A stretch of 64,000 bases of DNA from Desulfobacter sp. (lineage in GTDB: Bacteria > Desulfobacterota > Desulfobacteria > Desulfobacterales > Desulfobacteraceae), in assembly GCA_028768525.1 (NCBI GenBank), contig CP054837.1, positions 434,001 to 498,000 on the forward strand. The letters run 5' to 3'. The notes under the pieces were generated by a model. The model saw only the letters and a program-made list of their open reading frames with translations, ran no database searches and was not told the DNA's origin. Made by a program: the position numbers and the translations under genes. Position 1 is the stretch's first letter. Each line of letters opens with the position of its first letter. Below are positions 15,100 to 23,675 of the stretch, piece after piece.

Positions 15100-16422
15100 A
15101 TGGATACGAATAAAGCGAAACGCTATGGTTGGTCGGTGGTTGCCGCCTCTTGGCTGGCGGTATTCTGCCTTTTCGGATACCGGGCCACCTTTGCCATCCT
15201 CAAAGGGCCCATGAGCACGGATCTGGGCTGGTCCCAGGCCCAGGTCACCCTGGGCTATTCCCTGATGATGGTCTTTTATGCGGTAACGGCATTTTTCAGC
15301 GGAATGATCCTGGATAAATGGGGAACCAAACCCGTGTACGCCATTGCCGCCGTCCTGGGGGCACTGGGATTCTATACCACCAGCATGATTTCCAGCCATC
15401 TGGCCTATCTGCTCACCTTTGGGCTCATCGCCGGGGTGGCCACGGGCATGCTCTGGGTGACCTCAACGGTATCGGTGCGCAAATGGTATGTGGGCAAATC
15501 CTATGCCACCATGTGGGGGATCGCCTTTGCAGGCGCCCCCATGGCCCAGTTTATACTGGCCTATATTACACGGTCCGCCCTCCAGTCGGGCGGTGCAGAT
15601 GCCTGGCGGGGTGCCATGCAGATTCTTTCGGTGATTATCCTTGTGGCCCTGGCGGCCGCAGTGGCCCTGGCCAAAAGATCCCCTGAAGCCTATGAGATGG
15701 CCCCCTTCGGGGAAATGCCTGCCCCCGGCGGCGGACCTGATACCCAGGAGTATGTCTGGGAAGTCAAGGAGGCCTTCTCCAAATACGCGATCTGGGCCGC
15801 CATTTTCACCTTTCTGACCAGTATGATGGGCGAATTTCTCATCTGGACCCAGGTGGTCTCCTACTGGACGGCGGACCTGGGCTGGACCCGGGATACGGCC
15901 GTGGGCATCTATGCCGTCATCGGTGTAATCGGCATCTTCAGCATGCCGCTGATGGGTGTCGTGGCGGATAAGGTGGTCCAAAAAACGGGGAACGAGGCCA
16001 GGGGTCGGAAGATCATGCTCATCATCGGGCCGTTAACCGGTGTCATTGCCTGTCTTCTGCTTCTCATGAGTACCAGGACAGCCCTATGGGCCTATGCCGC
16101 CTGCTTTGTCTTCGCCGTCTACTGGGCCATTGTACCCGGCGGAGTGGTGGGGTACACCGGCGCCATCTACGGCAGGAAAACCCTGGGCAAAATCTGGGGC
16201 CTGGCCACCCTCATCGTCATGGGCATCGGACCCTTTACCGGTTCCTTCATCGGGGGCTGGCTCAAGGACATATCCGGTTCCTACACCTATTCCATCTATT
16301 TCGCCCTGGGGTCCTTTGCCGTTTCCATTTTTCTGGCAATGACCCTGCCCCTTGCAGCGACAACGCCTGAACATGAAACCACAGGGCACCGCCCCAGGCG
16401 CAGACGTGCATTTACCGGATAG
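15100..16422 (+). CDS. MFS transporter, probably for the arylacetate substrate or product
   Basis: 440 aa with twelve hydrophobic helices in two halves and a loop near residue 205. The loop 2-3 motif appears as GMILDKWGTKPV, an MFS signature. The ATG at 15100 follows AAAGGAGG; a longer frame upstream overlaps the terminator and is rejected. Its place between the decarboxylase subunits and the activase suggests uptake of 4-hydroxyphenylacetate (or export of p-cresol). The fold resembles OFA/monocarboxylate-type MFS carriers; the substrate is inferred only from context. Confidence 0.85.
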   Translation: MDTNKAKRYGWSVVAASWLAVFCLFGYRATFAILKGPMSTDLGWSQAQVTLGYSLMMVFYAVTAFFSGMILDKWGTKPVYAIAAVLGALGFYTTSMISSHLAYLLTFGLIAGVATGMLWVTSTVSVRKWYVGKSYATMWGIAFAGAPMAQFILAYITRSALQSGGADAWRGAMQILSVIILVALAAAVALAKRSPEAYEMAPFGEMPAPGGGPDTQEYVWEVKEAFSKYAIWAAIFTFLTSMMGEFLIWTQVVSYWTADLGWTRDTAVGIYAVIGVIGIFSMPLMGVVADKVVQKTGNEARGRKIMLIIGPLTGVIACLLLLMSTRTALWAYAACFVFAVYWAIVPGGVVGYTGAIYGRKTLGKIWGLATLIVMGIGPFTGSFIGGWLKDISGSYTYSIYFALGSFAVSIFLAMTLPLAATTPEHETTGHRPRRRRAFTG

Positions 16423-16526
16423 CAACCGGTTGAATCTTCCTTCCGGCCTGGCTGGGGCAAGCCCTTCCCAGCCGGAAGGAACACACAAGCTCATGCCCAT
16501 GGCCAAACGGCTGAAAGGAGACTCTC

Positions 16527-17543
16527 ATGTATGAACGGTCAAGATCCGACACAATAGTAAAACCTCCCGAAAACAAAGAGGTGCCTGTCCCTGGCAGGCA
16601 GATAATGGGAGATGCCCCCACAGGGCTGATTTTCGATATCCAGGGCCACTCCGTACACGACGGCCCCGGCACCCGGACAACGGTGTTCATGAACGGCTGC
16701 CCCCTTCAATGTATCTGGTGCTGCAACCCCGAAGGATTGTTCAGGACCCCGGTCATCATGTATAAACAAAGCAAATGCGTCTGCTGCGGCAATTGCGTTG
16801 TCTCCTGTCCCTACGGCTCCCCCAGGGTCAACCGCCGGGGAGAACTGGAGTTCAACAGGAGTCTGTGCGATACCTGCACCACCCATGAGTGCCTGGAGAC
16901 CTGTTACCACCAGGCACTGGAATTGAGCGGCACCGCATACACACAGGACGCACTCATGGCCATCCTCCAGCGGGACCGGCAGTTCTGGGGCGCCAGGGGC
17001 GGGGTGACCTTTTCCGGCGGGGAGCCCCTGATGCAACGCAGCTTCATCCCTGGCATGCTCAAACGGTGCAAAAAGGCATATATCCATACCTGCGTGGAAA
17101 CCACCTCCTGTCTGCCCACCGACTATTTTCTTGAAGTGATGCAATTTGTGGACTGGGTCTTCACGGATCTGAAACATATGGACGCAAACCGGCACAGGGC
17201 GCTGACTGGGGTGAACAATCATCTGATCCTGAAAAATATTGAAGCCCTGGCGAAGATGCCGGGATGGGAGGGGTTCATCGTTCCCAGAATACCTGTGATT
17301 CCGGGTAGAAACGACGGGGATGAGAATATCGAGGCCACCGCCGACTTTATCCGTTCCATCGGCCTTGACCTTATTAATATCCTTCCTTTCCACCGTCTGG
17401 GGGAATCCAAGTACCGCCAGCTGGGCCGGAGTTACCCCTTCGCCGACCAGACGCCCCCCTCCGAGGAGAAAATGGCCCATATCAAGGGCATCATTGAATC
17501 CAGGGGGCTGGCCTGTTTTATCGGATATGACACCCCTTTTTAG
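16527..17543 (+). CDS. hpdA: glycyl radical enzyme activase (radical SAM)
   Basis: 338 aa. The radical SAM motif is NGCPLQCIWCCNPEG (CxxxCxxC), preceded by the activase signature DGPGTRTTVFMNGC. An inserted ferredoxin-like part carries two Cys sets, CVCCGNCVVSCP and CDTCTTHECLETC, as in the HpdA/choline-lyase activases. FSGGEPLMQ is the SAM-binding GGE motif. AAGGAG lies six bases before the ATG. It reductively cleaves S-adenosylmethionine to make the Gly879 radical on HpdB. The N-terminal 30 residues are an extension compared with pyruvate formate-lyase activase. Confidence 0.92.
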   Translation: MYERSRSDTIVKPPENKEVPVPGRQIMGDAPTGLIFDIQGHSVHDGPGTRTTVFMNGCPLQCIWCCNPEGLFRTPVIMYKQSKCVCCGNCVVSCPYGSPRVNRRGELEFNRSLCDTCTTHECLETCYHQALELSGTAYTQDALMAILQRDRQFWGARGGVTFSGGEPLMQRSFIPGMLKRCKKAYIHTCVETTSCLPTDYFLEVMQFVDWVFTDLKHMDANRHRALTGVNNHLILKNIEALAKMPGWEGFIVPRIPVIPGRNDGDENIEATADFIRSIGLDLINILPFHRLGESKYRQLGRSYPFADQTPPSEEKMAHIKGIIESRGLACFIGYDTPF

Positions 17544-17554
17544 AAGGAAAAACA

Positions 17555-18094
17555 ATGACACCCAAAGAAATATTGATCCGGGAGATTATCGGAAAGGAAG
17601 AGGCCATGTTTTTGGCCGTAACACCCTCTGAACCCGCATCCTGCCAGGAAATGGTAAAAACCTTCAGGAGGATGCGGGAGATGAGTCATTGGGTATGGCC
17701 GGAGCCGGTGCTGGAATCCATTCTTCAGGACCTGACCCGGGCGGAATACGCCGGAAGAAACCTGATGACTGAAAAATACGCCTGCATGGAAAACAAATTA
17801 TATAGAAGGCCAAAGCCGCTGATCAATGAAATTATCGCCATTGAAACCCGATGGCATAGCGCAGTGCGCAGAAAATACCCCCTGACATTCAAGGCCAGGG
17901 GAGACCAATTTGAAACCTATGCCTCCTGTGAATTTGCAACCTATTCCCGGGAAACCATTGAAGGGATATACGCCGCCCTTACCCTTGCACTGTCAGAAAA
18001 ACGGAACCTGGTAGAGGAGCGCTACACCCACCTGTTCAAAGCCCTTGGACTCAATTCCATTGACCAGATGGAGGAAGAGATGAAAAACCGGTAA
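17555..18094 (+). CDS. DUF4125-family protein
   Basis: 179 aa, soluble, starting 11 bp after hpdA with AGAAGGAAAA upstream. It shows the DUF4125 pattern: EEAMFLAV near the N-terminus, ASCQEMVKTFRRMR, then NLMTEKYACME, with conserved Trp and Tyr residues. Members often lie in glycyl radical or corrinoid-type anaerobic operons; their role is unknown. Last gene of the hpd operon and convergent with the sigma-54 activator at 18140. Confidence 0.8.
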   Translation: MTPKEILIREIIGKEEAMFLAVTPSEPASCQEMVKTFRRMREMSHWVWPEPVLESILQDLTRAEYAGRNLMTEKYACMENKLYRRPKPLINEIIAIETRWHSAVRRKYPLTFKARGDQFETYASCEFATYSRETIEGIYAALTLALSEKRNLVEERYTHLFKALGLNSIDQMEEEMKNR

Positions 18095-18139
18095 AACGGC
18101 CGGCCGGATTTCTTATGGAAACCGCACGGGTTCTCCGGT

Positions 18140-19531
18140 TCAGGCATCCATCAACCCGTAGAGATGCATTTTTTTGTACAGCAGGGCCCTGGATATTCCC
18201 AGGGCCTTTGCCGCCCTGGACCGGTTGGCATTTGATGTGACCAGGGCCTGGGAAATGGCGGTTTTTTCGGTCTGGGAAACAAGATGCCTCAGCTGGTACC
18301 GACTAACGGCGGAAGCGTCGGAGGGTTCCTGGCCTGCCAGAAGTGTCCGGGCATGTTCGGCCGTGATGGACGCCTGGGGTACAAGAACCATGAGGCGTTC
18401 CAGAACATTTCTCAACTCCCTGACATTCCCCGGCCAGTCATAATTCTGGAACAGATTCATTGCCTCATGATCTATACGCTTATGATAGATGCCGTATTCC
18501 TCCTCCAATTGTTTCCACAGGAAACGGATCAGCTGGGGGATATCCGTGGGCCGCTGCCGTAAGGGAGGGATATGGATGGTAATGACATTGAGCCGGTAAA
18601 AGAGGTCCTTGCGGAATTTCCCCTGCCGGACAAGCTGCTCCAGGTCTTTATTGGTGGCCGCTACGATCCGAACGTCAACATTGTATATCTTTTCACCGCC
18701 CACCTTATCAATGGTCTTTTCCTGCATGACGCGCAGAAGTTTGGCCTGGGAGTTAAGGGGCATCTCACCGATTTCGTCAAGAAAAATGGTGCCGCTGTCC
18801 GCAAGTTCGAATTTTCCCTTTTTCCCCTGTTTTTTCGCCCCGGTGAATGCCCCGGCCACATATCCGAACAACTCGGATTCAAACAGGCTTTCCTGGATGG
18901 CCGAGCAGTTGAGCATGACAAAGGGCCCCGCATTCCTTGAACTCATATTGTGTATGCTTTGGGCAAACACCTCCTTACCCACCCCGCTTTCGCCCAGCAG
19001 GAGCACGGTGGCCTTGGAGGCCGAGGCCCTTATGGCCATCTCCTTGGCCTTGTGGCTGATTTCGGAATAGGCCACCATGGACTGAAAGGTATAGCGGGGA
19101 TGGTAAAAGGACTCCCTGTTGCTGTTCAACCGGGTTTCAAGATTGGAAATTCTTCGGGTCAGCTCTTTTACCTTGCAGGTATCTTTGAACCTGATCTTGC
19201 CGGCAATACCGACACACCGGTCGGCCACCATAATGGGCATACGGGACACCACATATTTATGGCCGCCGATGAACTGGATCTGGTCCACTTCCGCCACCCG
19301 GGTCCTGGCAACGATATGAAGCCGGGTATTTTCTATCACCTCGGTGACGTGTTTCCCCAATGCCTGGATTTTTGGAACACGGTAGATCTGTTCAAAGCTT
19401 TTGTTCGCATAAATAAGGACCCCGTCCATATCCACCACGACGAGGCCCTCGGCGGCAATGGCCATCACTTCTTCCACAACCTTCTCGGATTCAAAAATGC
19501 TTTTGATAAACGTCGCCTGTTCCTTTTCCAT
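18140..19531 (-). CDS. PAS-domain sigma-54 activator
   Basis: 463 aa. PAS domain at about residues 25-130 (VVDMDGVLIYANKSFEQIY); AAA+ domain with GESGVGKE (Walker A), GAFTGA (sigma-54 contact) and GTIFLDEIGEMP (Walker B); Fis-type helix-turn-helix at the C-terminus (NRSRAAKALGISRALLYKKM). The ATG at 19531 follows GGGGAGGA; the longer frame lacks such a site. It lies 60 bp downstream of the acyl-CoA synthetase gene on the same strand and convergent with the hpd operon, so it could control either. The PAS ligand is unknown. Confidence 0.92.
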   Translation of the reverse strand: MEKEQATFIKSIFESEKVVEEVMAIAAEGLVVVDMDGVLIYANKSFEQIYRVPKIQALGKHVTEVIENTRLHIVARTRVAEVDQIQFIGGHKYVVSRMPIMVADRCVGIAGKIRFKDTCKVKELTRRISNLETRLNSNRESFYHPRYTFQSMVAYSEISHKAKEMAIRASASKATVLLLGESGVGKEVFAQSIHNMSSRNAGPFVMLNCSAIQESLFESELFGYVAGAFTGAKKQGKKGKFELADSGTIFLDEIGEMPLNSQAKLLRVMQEKTIDKVGGEKIYNVDVRIVAATNKDLEQLVRQGKFRKDLFYRLNVITIHIPPLRQRPTDIPQLIRFLWKQLEEEYGIYHKRIDHEAMNLFQNYDWPGNVRELRNVLERLMVLVPQASITAEHARTLLAGQEPSDASAVSRYQLRHLVSQTEKTAISQALVTSNANRSRAAKALGISRALLYKKMHLYGLMDA

Positions 19532-19590
19532 TCTTCCTCCCCAAAAATCGGATTCACACAGGAACTTTCCCAAAGATGCCGCCATTGATA

Positions 19591-22266
19591 CTAATTCCAG
19601 GTATCCATATCGATCTCAAGCTCTATCTCGCCGGTCCCGGGCGTCACGGTTCTTTTGAACCCCAGTTTTTTGCCCAGGCTGAGCATCTGCCGGTTTTCGC
19701 TGAGCACCAGGCCGTATACCCGTTTAAGGCCGGCTTTGCGGGCAAAGGCCAGGCAGCGTTTGAGCAGGGCTGCACCGATGCCCTTTCCCTGCCAGGAATC
19801 GGCCAGCATGATGGCAAATTCACCGGCACCGCCGCCGGCAAAAATAATCCTGGCCACCCCGATGATCTTCTCCCCCGGTTCCGGCGGACTGACGGCCACC
19901 AGGGCCACCTCTCGGTCATAATCGATCTGGGTGAGCCGGATCAGCATTTCCTTTGAAAGCTGCTTCAGGGGCGAAAAGAACCGGTAGTATACGGTCCTGG
20001 GGGAGAGCCGTTCAAAAAATGCCATCATGGCACCGGCGTCTTCCGGACGCACCGGCCGGATAAAGATGTCATCCTTGTCCGCCGTGGTAAAGGAGCGCTC
20101 CTGCCAAGCCGGATAGGGGCTGATGATCAGATGATCCGGGGACTGCACCGGTGTAGGCCTCACCCTGATCCGGGCATCCACCGCCACAAGCTGCCCCCGG
20201 GAAACAGCAAGGGGATTGATGTCCAGGGCCTGGATTTGGGGAAAATCCGTTACCAGCCGGGAGACACGGATCAGAATATCCTCGGCCAGGGCCGGATCCA
20301 CGGCCTTGAACTGACGGAATCCTTCCATTACCCGGGAAATCTTTGTGGCGTTCACTGCCCTTGAGGCCAGGGCCGGGTTCAGGGGAGGCAGGGCCAGGGC
20401 CGTATCCCTGTGGATTTCTGTCATCACCCCGCCCATGCCGAAAACCATCACCGGCCCGAATTGTTCATCCAGCTTAGCCCCCACAATAATTTCATACTCC
20501 GGCGACGGCACCATGGCCTGAACGCTGACCCCGTGAATCCTGGCCTCGGGAAATGCCTCAGCGGCCGTTTCCATCATCCGGTCATAGGCCCTTTCCACCG
20601 CCCCAGCGGAATCCAGATTCAGGCAGACCCCGCCGGCATCGGATTTATGGACAATATCCGGTGAGGTGATTTTCAAGGCCACGGGAAAGCCGATCTCCCC
20701 TGCCCTTTGCACGGCATCGGCCCGGCTTCCGGCAATCAGGGTCCGATTCACAGGGATGCCGTAACAGGAGAGCACCGCCTTGGCGTCGGCCTCGCTTAAA
20801 AAGGTCCCTTCATCGCAAAGGTATCCACCGATAATCCGACCTGCCCCGGCGGGATCGACCTTGCGGTTGATGTCCCGGCGCACGGGAATCTCGTGCAAAA
20901 AATCGATATTCCTGCCATACCGGTAAAGGCCGGCAAAGGCACGCACCGCCTTTTCAGGAGCGTCGTAGGTTACCCCGCCCATTTCATTGAGCACCCGGCG
21001 GGCCTCATCCATCCGGGTCCCCCCAACCCAGGCGGTAAACACCGGGCAGTTCACCGTTTTCAAAAATTCCGCCAGGGGGCGGGCCAGATCCACGGGCCTG
21101 AAAATACCCACAGGGGAATGGATCAGCAGCAGGCCGTCAACCTCCGGTGCCCGGGCACAGATATCCACGGCCCGGATAAACTGCCCGGGAGATACGTCCC
21201 CCAGGAGGTCAACGGGATTGGACCGGCTCCATTCCTTTTCAATGCTCTCGTCCAGTGCGGCAACGGTATCCGGGCTCAGCTCTGCCGGTTCAAGCCCGCA
21301 GGCAACCAGGGCATCCACGGCCATTACACCGGGACCGCCGGCATTGGTAACGATGACCAGGCGCCGTCCCCTGGGCCGCTGCTGCCGGGCCAGAATCCGG
21401 GTATAGTCAAAAAGCGCTTCAAAGGTATCCACCCGGAGAATGCCGGCCCGGTCAAAGGCCGCATCGTAGACCGCATCCTCCCCGGCCAGGGCCCCTGTAT
21501 GGGAGGCGGCGGCCCTGGCCCCGGCAGTGGAGCGGCCCGTTTTGAGGCAGATGATAGGCTTGACCCGGGAGACCGCCCTGGCCGCACTCATGAAATTCCG
21601 GACATGGGTCATGTTCTCCATGTACATGATGATACTGTCCACGGTTTTCAAAGAACCCAGAAAATCGATCATATCGGCAAAATCCACATCCAGCATGGAG
21701 CCCAGGCTGACAAAATGGCTGAATCCCACCTGTTCCCGCCGGGCCAGGTCCAGCACGGAGGTGCATACGGCCCCGGACTGGGAAAGAAATGCAATACGGC
21801 CGGGCAAAGGAAATTCCTGCATAAAACTGGCGTTCAACCCCTTTTGGGTATGGGCCATGCCCACGCAGTTGGGCCCGATGATACGGATACCTGTCCGCCG
21901 GGCAGCCGCCTTGATCCGCGCTTCGATCTCACGGCCCTTGACACCGGTTTCCTTTCCTCCGGCCGAAAGCACCACGGCCCCGGCCACGCCTTTTTCACCG
22001 CAGTCGGCAATGATCTGGGGGACCTGGATGATGGGGGCGGCCACCACGGCAAGATCCACGGACCCGGACAGATCAAGAACGGATCCGGCTGCCGGGATGC
22101 CCATGATATCAGAATAGTTGGGGTTGACCGGAAAGATATCCCCGTCAAAGGTACCTGTAATGAGATTCTGCATCAGTGCTTCGCCGACCCGGCCTTTTTT
22201 CTCGCTGGCGCCGATGACGGCAACGGAGCCGGGACTGAACATTTTCAATAGATTCTGTGTACCCAT
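19591..22266 (-). CDS. ADP-forming acyl-CoA synthetase fused to a GNAT acetyltransferase
   Basis: 891 aa. CoA-binding Rossmann domain (SVAVIGASEKKGRVGEALMQNL) at the N-terminus; succinyl-CoA-ligase-like parts with SHTGALAG, whose His is the candidate phospho-His; ATP-grasp region around residues 480-700; GNAT domain in the last 150 residues (GEFAIMLADSWQGKGIGAALL, the acetyl-CoA loop). Such fusions are either acetyl/acyl-CoA synthetases (NDP-forming) or Pat/PatZ-type protein acetyltransferases. The kept SHTG favours, but does not prove, an active synthetase. It is divergent from the AcuB-like gene; acetylation control of acyl-CoA synthesis would fit both. Confidence 0.9.
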   Translation of the reverse strand: MGTQNLLKMFSPGSVAVIGASEKKGRVGEALMQNLITGTFDGDIFPVNPNYSDIMGIPAAGSVLDLSGSVDLAVVAAPIIQVPQIIADCGEKGVAGAVVLSAGGKETGVKGREIEARIKAAARRTGIRIIGPNCVGMAHTQKGLNASFMQEFPLPGRIAFLSQSGAVCTSVLDLARREQVGFSHFVSLGSMLDVDFADMIDFLGSLKTVDSIIMYMENMTHVRNFMSAARAVSRVKPIICLKTGRSTAGARAAASHTGALAGEDAVYDAAFDRAGILRVDTFEALFDYTRILARQQRPRGRRLVIVTNAGGPGVMAVDALVACGLEPAELSPDTVAALDESIEKEWSRSNPVDLLGDVSPGQFIRAVDICARAPEVDGLLLIHSPVGIFRPVDLARPLAEFLKTVNCPVFTAWVGGTRMDEARRVLNEMGGVTYDAPEKAVRAFAGLYRYGRNIDFLHEIPVRRDINRKVDPAGAGRIIGGYLCDEGTFLSEADAKAVLSCYGIPVNRTLIAGSRADAVQRAGEIGFPVALKITSPDIVHKSDAGGVCLNLDSAGAVERAYDRMMETAAEAFPEARIHGVSVQAMVPSPEYEIIVGAKLDEQFGPVMVFGMGGVMTEIHRDTALALPPLNPALASRAVNATKISRVMEGFRQFKAVDPALAEDILIRVSRLVTDFPQIQALDINPLAVSRGQLVAVDARIRVRPTPVQSPDHLIISPYPAWQERSFTTADKDDIFIRPVRPEDAGAMMAFFERLSPRTVYYRFFSPLKQLSKEMLIRLTQIDYDREVALVAVSPPEPGEKIIGVARIIFAGGGAGEFAIMLADSWQGKGIGAALLKRCLAFARKAGLKRVYGLVLSENRQMLSLGKKLGFKRTVTPGTGEIELEIDMDTWN

Positions 22267-22304
22267 CCTTCCCTCCTTATCTCTGAAGTTTGTAAACCAA
22301 GGGT

Positions 22305-22320
22305 TTCAAGATACATGCCA
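22305..22320 (-). promoter_or_regulatory. sigma-54-like promoter of the acyl-CoA synthetase gene
   Basis: On the minus strand TGGCATGTATCTTGAA: good -24, -12 reads TTGAA. The predicted start is about 25 nt before the ATG at 22266. It differs at only two bases, spacer included, from the candidate promoter at 33645-33660. Confidence 0.5.
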
Positions 22321-22432
22321 GAAATTTTTCTTTGTCGCCCGGGTGATGCCGACCCTAGTAAACACGGCACTAAACCACCAGGTTGCCCCCATCCATAAAC
22401 AGGGTTTGGCGTGCCCTGCACTGTCTGCTTTC

Positions 22433-22447
22433 TTTACACCCTGGAAA
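22433..22447. promoter_or_regulatory. candidate activator site TTTACACCCTGGAAA
   Basis: Reverse complement TTTCCAGGGTGTAAA. It lies between two divergent sigma-54-like promoters, about 90-105 bp from the rightward one and 115 bp from the leftward one. A further 6-bp dyad, GGAAGC/GCTTCC at 22486-22505, lies closer to the rightward promoter. Confidence 0.6.
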
Positions 22448-22537
22448 ACGCCAAAGGCTTTTTCAGCCGGTCTCGGCCAGTCATAGGAAGCTGGAAACCG
22501 CTTCCAGTCCTGGGTATCAGCATTTTCAAACCGGGTG

Positions 22538-22553
22538 TGGCACACCTGTTGCT
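22538..22553 (+). promoter_or_regulatory. sigma-54 promoter of the AcuB-like gene
   Basis: TGGCACACCTGTTGCT is a perfect match to TGGCACRNNNNTTGCW. The expected start is near 22565, about 33 nt before the ATG at 22598. Confidence 0.88.
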
Positions 22554-22597
22554 CATCTCCTCTACCGAGACCCATGATTTAACCTAAGGAGGTGAAT

Positions 22598-23275
22598 ATG
22601 ATAATCAAAGACTGGATGAGCAATCCCCCCATCACCATTGACCGGGACGATACCCTTATGGAAGCAGACAAACTGCTGCGCACCCGGCTTATCTCCATGG
22701 TACCGGTGATGAAAGGGGACCAAATCGCAGGTATCGTCACCGACGGGGACCTGAAAAAAGCCATGCCCTCGGAGGCCACCACCCTGGACAAATTTGAAAT
22801 GCGCAGCCTGATGGATTCCATCAAGATCCAAACCATTATGTCCAAGCGTCTGGTCACGATTCCCTGGAACCATACCGTTGACGAAGCCGCAGGCCTCATG
22901 CTGTCCAACGGAATCTCCGGCTTGCCCGTCATGGGACGGGACGGCCACATCGTCGGCGTCATAACCAAGAGCGATATCTTCAGATGCTTTGTTTCCTTTA
23001 CCGGGGTGGCCGCCAACGGACAGATTTTCGCTTTTAAACTCAGGGACCGGCCCCGGGCCATCAAAAAGATTCTGGACGCCATCACCGCCGCCGGCGGCCG
23101 CCTTGCCAGTGTTCTCACCTCTTATGATGATATTGAACAGGGCTTTAAAAAGCTCTTTGTCCATGCTTACGACCTTGACCCCGAACAGTTCAGCCGCCTG
23201 GCCGGGGTATTCCATGAATCCGGCCAGCTGGAGTATGTGGCCGACCCGCCAAAGGATTACAGGAAATTGATATAA
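22598..23275 (+). CDS. AcuB-like protein with CBS pair and ACT-like domain
   Basis: 225 aa. Two CBS motifs (IKDWMSNPPITIDRDDTL...GIVTDGDLKKA and IMSKRLVTIPWNHTV...GVITKSDIFRC), then an ACT-like C-terminus from about residue 148. This is the AcuB layout known from Bacillus acetoin/acetyl-CoA genes. The ATG at 22598 follows AAGGAGG by five bases; GTG at 22592 lies too close. A perfect sigma-54 promoter drives it. Divergent from an acyl-CoA synthetase/acetyltransferase fusion, which recalls the AcuA (acetyltransferase)-AcuB pairing. It probably senses adenine nucleotides. Confidence 0.85.
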   Translation: MIIKDWMSNPPITIDRDDTLMEADKLLRTRLISMVPVMKGDQIAGIVTDGDLKKAMPSEATTLDKFEMRSLMDSIKIQTIMSKRLVTIPWNHTVDEAAGLMLSNGISGLPVMGRDGHIVGVITKSDIFRCFVSFTGVAANGQIFAFKLRDRPRAIKKILDAITAAGGRLASVLTSYDDIEQGFKKLFVHAYDLDPEQFSRLAGVFHESGQLEYVADPPKDYRKLI

Positions 23276-23281
23276 AAAAAC

Positions 23282-23322
23282 GGCCGGGCAGGTTGAACCT
23301 GCCCGGCCAAACGTTCATTTTT
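23282..23322. terminator. strong terminator after the AcuB-like gene
   Basis: An 11-bp GC-rich stem (23282-23292 with 23298-23308) and loop TTGAA are followed by a T-rich stretch and preceded by AAAAAAA. It can stop transcription from both sides, including the leftward stress protein operon. Confidence 0.88.
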
Positions 23323-23405
23323 TGTTTTACATGAAAGATCAGATTTAATTCTTTCACGATAGATTGCGGGCCAGCACGGAAAAATCCCGGACCGGCCTTC
23401 GTCCG

Positions 23406-23663
23406 TCACTTTTTGGTAAGGGGCCGGCCCCTATCTTTCACCTCCCCTGCATCTGCGGCCTGGGTAACGACAACCTCCGCCTTTACAACGTCCTTATCTT
23501 CCTTGGCATAGTGGATCTCTGCACCGGTGACCAGAACGATCATGACGGTTCCGAGAATGACGCTCAGGGATACGGGATCAATAAACGCACGAGCCGAAGA
23601 TACCGTTCCGAATACCGCCACAGCCAGAATAACCATCAGAATCACAAGTTTTTTCTTCATCAT
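23406..23663 (-). CDS. 85-aa small membrane protein
   Basis: A hydrophobic N-terminus (LVILMVILAVAVFGTVSSARA, a possible signal peptide or helix) is followed by a second helix (LSVILGTVMIVLVTGA) and a charged tail. GGAGGGAGC precedes the ATG, 12 bp after the stress protein gene, so both share the sigma-54 promoter at 24671. I do not recognise a family. Like the 45-aa and 58-aa peptides it accompanies a stress protein/transporter locus. Confidence 0.75.
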   Translation of the reverse strand: MMKKKLVILMVILAVAVFGTVSSARAFIDPVSLSVILGTVMIVLVTGAEIHYAKEDKDVVKAEVVVTQAADAGEVKDRGRPLTKK

Positions 23664-23675
23664 AGCTCCCTCCTT

